DNA from: Prasinococcaceae sp. CCMP 1430
Lineage: Eukaryota; Prasinodermophyta; Palmophyllophyceae; Prasinococcales; Prasinococcaceae
Length of the DNA: 33,839 bases
Direction of reading: 5' to 3'
NCBI GenBank assembly: GCA_013416795.1
Contig: RQSC01000598.1
Coordinates: 1-33,839, forward strand
Shown here: positions 28,211-33,839 of the stretch, in pieces
Numbering within the stretch: the first letter of the stretch is position 1
Layout: each line of letters begins with the position of its first letter
Program-made: the position numbers and the translations under genes
Notes under the pieces: generated by a model
The model's input: only the letters and a program-made list of their open reading frames with translations
What the model was told of the DNA's origin: nothing
Database searches by the model: none

Positions 28211-28630
28211 GGTGGCCCACGCCTGCGTCCGTCTGAACGGGCACGCCGGCTCTGCCGCGCGCGCGCCGCTTCGGTTTCGTCGGATCCTCCGCTCGAAACC
28301 CTTCCCAAACCGAATCCGTCGAATCGAATGCACCTCAGAATGGCTTCTCGACGGCCCGAAGCCGCGGGGCGCGCGCCCCCGGCGCGTGCCCAGAAACGGT
28401 CCCCTGGGATTAAGGTTTTGTTTAGGGGTCAATATTTTCAGGGTTAAAATTGCGTTCCCGGCCGTTGGAAGAGCCTGCGTGCGCAGCGCATCCCTCCACA
28501 TTTGAGGTCAAAATATGTAGGGTCTATTTTATCCCCATGTTTGACTCAATTTGACGTCTGGTTGCTGGAAAGTGAGAGGGTTGAGGTTGGGGTTGGGGCG
28601 CGGGCGTGCGCTGCCAGGGAAGCCGCCGCG
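27997..28630. promoter_or_regulatory. Divergent intergenic region TPR / IQ protein, with C30 tract
   Basis: 634 bp. A run of 30 C (28177-28206) lies about 180 bp upstream of the TPR start. An AT-rich island at 28400-28560 has GGGGTCAATATTTTCAGGGTT (28425-28445) and GAGGTCAAAATATGTAGGGTC (28504-28524). The former resembles the element at 17164-17183 upstream of the branching enzyme. No gene recognised. Confidence 0.5.
28177..28206. repeat. Poly-C homopolymer, 30 bp
   Basis: Thirty consecutive C on the plus strand (G30 on the minus strand, the TPR gene's coding strand). The minus strand could form G-quadruplexes. The exact length may be a sequencing estimate. Confidence 0.95.
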
Positions 28631-29995
28631 ATGCTGGACGCGTACAAGAACAAGGCGGCCTCGCGCCGCGAGGACGCCGCGATGCGCGTGGTGGCGTCGC
28701 GCGCGCGCGCCTCGGCGCGCGAGGCGCGGCAGTACCTGCAGCGTCGGCGCGTGGAGCGTGGGGAGCCCGCGTTTCCCGAGGCGGAGGGCGGCGCGGGCAG
28801 GGGCGTGATCAGCGAGGCCGCCGCGGCCGTGTACATCCAGTCGCACGCGCGAGGATTCCTCGCGCGTAAGCACGCCACCGAGGAGCGCCGCGAGCGAACG
28901 CGGGAGAGCGCCGCGACGCTCCTGCAGATGCGCGATGCGCAGGAGGCGCATGGCACCAACGCGCGCTGGCAGAACTACCCGCCGCGGCCGCGCGCACGCG
29001 TGCGCCCCATGCCCGCTGTGCCGTCGGCCGTGCAGGCCAGCGCTGCTGCCAAGGTCATCGACTGGCTCAATGCCCAGCCCGCGCCGCACGAATTCGAGCC
29101 GCTTGGCGACGAGGGCAGCGAAGCCGAGGGCGCGCGTGTAATGCTGCCTCCGCGCCCGCGAAGCGCCTCGGAGGCGCTCGACGCCAGTCTGCGGCGCGGC
29201 GCGGGTGCTGAGGAGCGAGTGAGCGGCGTGGTGGCGCGCGAGGCACTGCAGGGCTTCAACCTCAACGTCCTCGATGGCAGCCTCGGACGCACGGCGCTCG
29301 ACGGCGGGCACAAGGCTGCCCCCGCACCAGCGCAGGAGCCCATGCATGCGCACGACGACGTGCAGGGCGCTCCTCGCAGCGGTGCGGGTATGGCTGGAAG
29401 CAGCTCGCGCGCGCCCCACGCACTCAACCGCGGTCCACCGCGGGTGGGCGGAGCGGCCGAGTGGAAACCGGCGGTGCGCGCGTCGACCGCCGCGGCGGGC
29501 ACCTCGCGGCGCACGCGCGCGGTGGTGCAACAGCAGCATCCAGCACACGCTGTGCGCGCTCGTGCGGCAGCGCGCGAGAAGTCCCAGCCGTCGCAGCTGC
29601 CGTCAATCGCCTCGCGCCCGGCATGGGGAGGAGGCGGTGGCCGTAGAGCAGGTGCTCGAACGAGCGCAGGCGCGCGGGGGGGCGTGCGTCCCATCGCGCG
29701 CGCTGTGACGGCGATGGGCGAGGCAGCCGGCGCGCGCGGTCCGGCGCGCCGACAGCAGTCTGCACCATCGCGGCGCGTGGCCAAGCTCGGCGTCGCCGAG
29801 CTCTTCCGCCAAATGGACCAGGCCGAGTCGGGAGGGGGCTACCTGCCCGAGCGTGCGCTCGACGCCCTGCACACCGGCGCCGTTGCGCACTTCGGTGGCG
29901 TTCTGCATGGCGCCACTCAGCGCCGTCGCGGCGCAGCTCTCGCGGCGCGCGAGGCCGAGCGCAACTCGCTCTTCGCGCGCGGCCTGCGGCACTGA
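28631..29995 (+). CDS. IQ-motif protein, otherwise unrecognised
   Basis: 454 residues in one exon, from ATG CTG GAC (28631; the open frame upstream has no ATG). Residues 1-50 are a charged helix. A single IQ motif is at about residues 74-92 (AVYIQSHARGFLARK, fitting IQxxxRGxxxR), which binds calmodulin or a light chain. It is followed by a basic/acidic helix. The rest is low-complexity, rich in Ala, Arg, Pro and Gly, with scattered ordered pieces: ASAAAKVIDWLNAQP and, near the C-terminus, RRVAKLGVAELFRQMDQAE. The end is RNSLFARGLRH. Some flagellar or cytoskeletal proteins of protists have this layout (one IQ plus disorder), but that is only a suggestion. The next gene, Lon, converges across 91 bp. 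Confidence 0.7.
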   Translation: MLDAYKNKAASRREDAAMRVVASRARASAREARQYLQRRRVERGEPAFPEAEGGAGRGVISEAAAAVYIQSHARGFLARKHATEERRERTRESAATLLQMRDAQEAHGTNARWQNYPPRPRARVRPMPAVPSAVQASAAAKVIDWLNAQPAPHEFEPLGDEGSEAEGARVMLPPRPRSASEALDASLRRGAGAEERVSGVVAREALQGFNLNVLDGSLGRTALDGGHKAAPAPAQEPMHAHDDVQGAPRSGAGMAGSSSRAPHALNRGPPRVGGAAEWKPAVRASTAAAGTSRRTRAVVQQQHPAHAVRARAAAREKSQPSQLPSIASRPAWGGGGGRRAGARTSAGARGGVRPIARAVTAMGEAAGARGPARRQQSAPSRRVAKLGVAELFRQMDQAESGGGYLPERALDALHTGAVAHFGGVLHGATQRRRGAALAAREAERNSLFARGLRH

Positions 29996-30086
29996 CAGGG
30001 ACGCGCGTCATAATATAATGGACTTCCGCATTCTCCTACGCGCGCGCGCGCCGGTCCTCCCACCCGAGGGCAGCTTCGGGCGCGCG
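29996..30086. terminator. Shared 3' region of IQ protein and Lon
   Basis: 91 bp between convergent stops. It contains CATAATATAATGG, which reads as an AT-rich patch on both strands, and no TGTA motif, unlike most other 3' regions here. Confidence 0.3.
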
Positions 30087-31369
30087 CTAGAGGCTGGCCT
30101 TGTGCAGGGTGATTCGCCCGACGCGCGCCATCTTCGCCGCGGCGGCTGGTGCCGCGGGGGCCGCGCCCGGGGCGAACTCGCCGCCCACGGGGACGTACGC
30201 GTAGCCGCCCGCGAACGCGTTCACGAGCACCTCTTCGATGCGCGTGACCGGGATGAGCTCCAGCTGCTCACGCACCTCGACGGGGACGTCCTTGAGGTCG
30301 CGCATGTTTCGCCGCGGCAGGATGACGCGCCGCACGCCACCGCGGTGCGCGGCCAGCAGCTTGTCGCGCACGCCGCCCACTGGTAGCACCACCCCTTGTA
30401 GCGTGATCTGCGCGCGCACGCGGATTGTGTCAGTCAGGAACTGCGCGCGCGCGCGAGGCCTCGTCGCCGCGTGACCCGCACGCAGCACCCGCGCGCGCCT
30501 GCGCGGGCGCGCGCGCGCCTGCGCGAGCGACCGCGCCCACTCACCTCCCCTGTCATGGCTGTATCCGAGCGCACGCGCCTGCCGCTCAGCAGCGAGGTGA
30601 AGCACGTCGCCATGGTGATGCCCGCGCTGGGCCCGTCCTTGGGCACGGCGCCGGAGGGCAGGTGCAAATGCACATCGCGCCCGGCGACGAGCGCCGCCAC
30701 CTCCCGCTCGAGGCCGAGCGCACGCGCGTGCGCCTTGACCCAGGTGAGCGCCAGCTCGGCGCTCTCCTTGATCACGTCGCCCAGCTGCCCGGTGAGCTTG
30801 AGCTGGCAGCCCTTGCCGGCCACGGAGGTCGCCTCCACGTACTGGATGGCGCCGCCGACGGCCGTCCACACCAGGCCCGTAACGATGCCCGGCACGCAGA
30901 CGCGGTCCGTGCCGTCGTGGTCCTCGAAGCGCGGCGGGCCAAGCACGCGCTCCACCATGGCGGTGTCGGCGGTGAGCGCCACGCCCGCGGCGCGCGCGGC
31001 GGGCGAGCTCTCGCCGCCGCCCTCGGCGGCCTCGGCCACCTCCACGGCCGCCGCGCGACAGAGCGCCGCCACCTGCCGCTCGAGCGAGCGCACGCCCGCC
31101 TCGCGCGTGTACCCCGTCACCAGCGCGTCGGCGGTCTCGCGGGGCACGACGAGCTGCGCGGCGTCGAGCCCGTGGTGACGAAGCTGGCGCGGCACGAGGT
31201 GGCGCTCGCAGATGTGCAGCTTCTCGTGGTGCGTGTACCCGTCGATCTCCACCACCTCGAGGCGGTCGAGCAGCGGCGCGGGGATGGTGTCGCCGCGGTT
31301 GGCCGTCGCGATGAAGAACGACTTGGAGAGGTCGAACGGCGTGTTGATGTAGTGGTCCATGAAGGCGCC

Positions 31370-31404
<35 letters not shown>

Positions 31405-32387
31405 CCGCGGGGTCGCCCCGCGAGTCGCGCCCCAGCTTGTCCACCTCGTCGAGCAGCAGCACCGGATCGCACACGCCCGCGCGCCGCACCGCCTGCAGGA
31501 TCCGCCCCGGCATCGCGCCGACGTACGTGCGCCGGTGCCCCCGCACCTCCGCCTCGTCGTGCACGCCGCCCAGCGCGATGCGCTGGAACTCGCGCCCCAG
31601 CGCGGCGGCGACGCTGCGCGCCAGCGACGTCTTGCCCACGCCGGGGGGGCCGAGAAGGCACAGGATGGGGCCCGGCGCGTCCGCGCGGATCTTGCGCACC
31701 GCCAGGTACTCCACCACGCGCCGCTTCACGTCCTCCAGGCCGTAGTGCTCCGCGTCGAGGATCGCGCGCGCCGCGGACAGCGACTCGGCCGGCTCGGGCG
31801 GCAGCGGCGGCGCAACGACGGCCTCAGCCACCGCACCGCCCACAGCGCCCGCTCCCCCCACGCCGCCCGCCGCGCCCGCGCCTGCGCCAGATCCGCCGTC
31901 GGGGGCGGCGCCCTTGCCGCCGTCGTTGCTCTGGGCGGCGGCGAGGCGCCTCGCGCGCCTCTCCTGCGAGGTGAGCCCCCACGGCAGCTCGGCCATCCAC
32001 TCGAGGTACGTGCGGCTGGCGCCGTACCCCGGCGCCTGCGGCGGCGTGCGCTTGAGGCGGCGCAGCTCCCTGCGCGCCGCCGCGCGCGCCTCGCGCGGCG
32101 CCTTCACGAGGGCGGCGTCGAGCGCGCGCTCGAGGGGGGCGAGCTCGTCGTCGTCGTCGCCCTCACCGCCCCCCTCACCGAGCTCGTCCCTGATGGCCTT
32201 GAGCTGCTGGCGGAGCACGTACTCCTTCTGCGACTTGGTGACGCTGTCCTCTACCTTGCGCTGGATGCCCGCCGACACCTTGTGTGCGCGCGTGCGCGCG
32301 CGCGCGCGGGTGAGCGCGCGTGTGAGCGCGCGTGCGCGTGCGCGTGCGCAACATGCGCGCGCGCACGTGCGTGCGTGCGTGCGCACG

Positions 32388-32430
<43 letters not shown>

Positions 32431-32989
32431 GCGTACCTCGATCGCCGCCAGCGAGCGCTCGACCAGCTCGGTGGCAAGGTGCACGCGGCGCCTTGGGTCG
32501 GCGCACTCGAGCACCGCCAGGCGCTCCTCAGAGCTCGCGTCGAGGCTGGCGGAGAAGATGTCCACGACCTGCGAGGGCGCGCCGGCGTCGAGCACCGCCG
32601 CGATGGCGCGCTGCGTGAAGGCGCCCACGCGCCCGCGAAGGCCGCGCAGCAGCGCGCGCGCGCCGGTGCGCAGCCGCTCGCACGCCTGCGAGTACGCGTG
32701 GTCGCCGTCGAGCTTCGTCGCGTCCGCGCGCGTCTCGATGGGCGCCACCGCGCCCCAGAAGTACCCCTCACCGCCCCCATCAACGCCCCCCCCTGCGCCT
32801 CCTTCCCCGCCTCCCCCCCTCCGCTCGACGTCGCCGCTCACGCGGAAGCGGCCGTAGGGCAGGCCCTCGACGAGCACGGTGAGCCCGCCGCTGCCCGAGC
32901 GGTAGAGGCGCACGACGCGCGCGGCGCAGCCCGCGCGCCCACGCAGGTCGCCCGCAGTGACGTCGGGTGTGTCGGCGTCCGCGCCCTTC

Positions 32990-33028
<39 letters not shown>

Positions 33029-33333
33029 TAGGTCGGTGGATGGGGACAAGCGTCAGCACACACGACGTACACACACTCGCACGCACGCACACTCGCACGC
33101 TCCGCGCGCGCGCGACACACACATGACACGCGCGCACACACACACACCTCGCTCTCGCCCGCGTCGCCCGCCTTGTCCTTGTCGCCGCCGGGCGCGAGCA
33201 CCGGCACGAGGCCGAAGGCGTTGGGCGCCGCATTGTTCCCGGCGACGGCCTCGAGCAGCGCGACGTCGCGCGCGTTGGCGACCTTGAGGCGCATGATGCC
33301 GTGCGGCAGCAGCACGCTCGCGCGCTGCGGCAT
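30087..33333 (-). CDS. LONP2: ATP-dependent Lon protease, LONP2-like (peroxisomal type)
   Basis: AAA+ serine protease for protein quality control. Four exons (33333-33148, 32985-32437, 32278-30545, 30407-30087), all joined in phase 0, give 929 residues. The N-domain starts SVLLPHGIMRLKVANARDV, a LONP2-like opening without a mitochondrial presequence. Then the helical QKEYVLRQQLKAIRDELG, Walker A GPPGVGKTSLA, Walker B VLLLDEVDKLG and the protease domain. The catalytic Ser is in KDGPSAG and the Lys in GGVRDKLLAAHR. The third junction falls exactly in the conserved AMTGE|ITL. A 50-residue Gly/Ala insertion sits between ELPWG and the AAA domain. The protein ends HKASL, close to but not a canonical peroxisomal PTS1. 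A further upstream exon is possible: an acceptor CTCATGCCGCAG overlaps the proposed start, with a GTGAGC donor 35 bp before. Confidence 0.9.
30408..30544 (-). other. Intron 3 of Lon
   Basis: 137-nt GT-AG intron, GTGAGTGGGC to GCGCGCGCAG. It separates the conserved TGE from ITL in the Lon protease domain, so it is well supported. Confidence 0.85.
32279..32436 (-). other. Intron 2 of Lon with TGCG microsatellite
   Basis: 158-nt intron, GTACGCAGG to GCACACAAG. It is almost wholly CGCA/TGCG tetranucleotide and CG-rich repeats (plus-strand tract about 32366-32427). Phase 0 at both ends. Confidence 0.7.
32986..33147 (-). other. Intron 1 of Lon with GT/CA microsatellite
   Basis: 162-nt intron, GTGTGTGTGT to CACCGAAG. 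It contains (GT)18 on the plus strand at 32991-33027. Its length is a multiple of three and it has no in-frame stop, so retention would insert 54 residues rich in Cys, Arg and His-Thr repeats. The acceptor lacks a pyrimidine tract. Confidence 0.6.
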
Positions 33334-33839
33334 GAGGCCGCGGATGGCAAGCCCGCGCGAGGCGTGCTCACCCGCTGGGTCGCCACGTCACCGCCACGCG
33401 ACGCTGGCCGCGCAGCGCAACGACGGCCGGGCGCGCCCCGCGCCCCGCCGCAAATTCGAATTCGAAAAGAGCAAACCGCGGCTTTCCTCCGGTACACATA
33501 TCCTATAGACATGTGATAAATAATAAACGTGAATAATTTAGAGAGGAAATACGCACGCATTACGTAAGTTCATGCGGTTTCAGGTTCGATTGCGGTGCAT
33601 TCCATGCGTGGCGCGGAGCGGTTGGTTAGGGTTGTGCAGTATTTTGGGTTTGAGGGTTTGGGAGGGTCTAGGGTCCGATGCTGGCGCCCGCTGGCGCCCG
33701 TCGGCGGCAGCGCGGCGCGGCGAGGCAGCGACCCAAGGGGGGTCGCGAGGGAGCGCGAGCCCGAGCCCGAGCCCGTGCCGGGCCTTGGCAGGGGGGTCCA
33801 GCCTGACGACCTGACGGAGGGGTCGCCGTCGGCTGCCGC
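33334..33839. promoter_or_regulatory. Upstream region of Lon
   Basis: 506 bp. 33334-33450 is GC-rich and may hold an alternative first exon of Lon. 33450-33700 is AT-rich: a palindromic AATTCGAATTCGAA at about 33452-33465, TGATAAATAATAAACG and GAATAATTTAG at about 33512-33541, then GGTTAGGGTTGTGC and TTTTGGGTTTGAGGGTTTGG and AGGGTCTAGGG at 33624-33672, a degenerate G-rich tract. The last 140 bp is GC-rich with a GAGCCC repeat. No further gene is recognised. Confidence 0.4.

Noticed and set aside
30425-32857. 810-codon plus-strand open frame opposite Lon
   Set aside because: It is the antisense of conserved Lon coding DNA with high GC at third positions. Composition is Arg/Ala/His-rich with no domain.
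33580-33605. Possible tRNA T-arm (GGTTCGATTGC)
   Set aside because: The flanking bases do not form the T stem and no acceptor, D or anticodon arm is found nearby.
33624-33672. Telomere repeat array
   Set aside because: The GGGTTT/AGGG tract is short and degenerate, and coding genes lie close by; it is not a chromosome end on this evidence.

Overview
This is a GC-rich nuclear segment from a unicellular eukaryote, most likely an alga. The genes carry short GT-AG spliceosomal introns (about 75-420 nt), often with GTGCG-type donors. Intergenic DNA is short, and the proteins belong to eukaryotic families: SF3B5, DCAF11, TMEM62, PCF11, glycogen/starch branching enzyme, a DHX29 N-terminal relative and a LONP2-type Lon. 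A diaminopimelate-decarboxylase last exon and the end of a CtpA-like S41 protease suit a plastid-bearing lineage. Base composition and intron style would fit a haptophyte, a prasinophyte or another high-GC microalga; the sequence alone does not decide, so no species is named.

Layout. 1-676 is intergenic. Then: SF3B5 (+, 677-1183), a type II membrane GT-B glycosyltransferase (-, 1300-3539), DCAF11/LEC14B WD40 protein (+, 3711-5782), an unrecognised Ala-rich helical protein (-, 6077-7876), TMEM62-like metallophosphoesterase (+, 8127-10148), PCF11 (-, 10368-12744), a Tas-like aldo/keto reductase (+, 13313-14479) and glycogen branching enzyme (-, 14625 to about 16813). A 961-bp run of N follows (17256-18216). 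It cuts the 5' end of a secreted beta-helix protein (+, to 20607). Next come a small membrane/coiled-coil protein (-, 20858-21617), a helicase-less DHX29-like N-terminal protein (+, 21750-23720), a 51-bp coding minisatellite forming the tail of a minus-strand protein (-, 24125-24498), the 3' exons of an S41 protease (+, 24759-25348) and the last exon of diaminopimelate decarboxylase (-, 25395-25572), which stops at a single N (25573). Beyond that N lie a poorly coding stretch, a two-cluster TPR co-chaperone-like protein (-, 26572-27996), an IQ-motif protein (+, 28631-29995) and a Lon protease (-, 30087-33333). 33334-33839 is its upstream region.

These are mostly unrelated housekeeping genes, not an operon or defence system. 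The organisation itself is the notable part. Gene strands alternate perfectly over 14 consecutive genes. Divergent pairs share promoters and convergent pairs share short 3' regions. Most 3' ends carry UGUA motifs. Two single-base Ns (21749 and 25573) look like contig joins, because reading frames break at or near them. I saw no rRNA, tRNA, CRISPR array or intact transposon.
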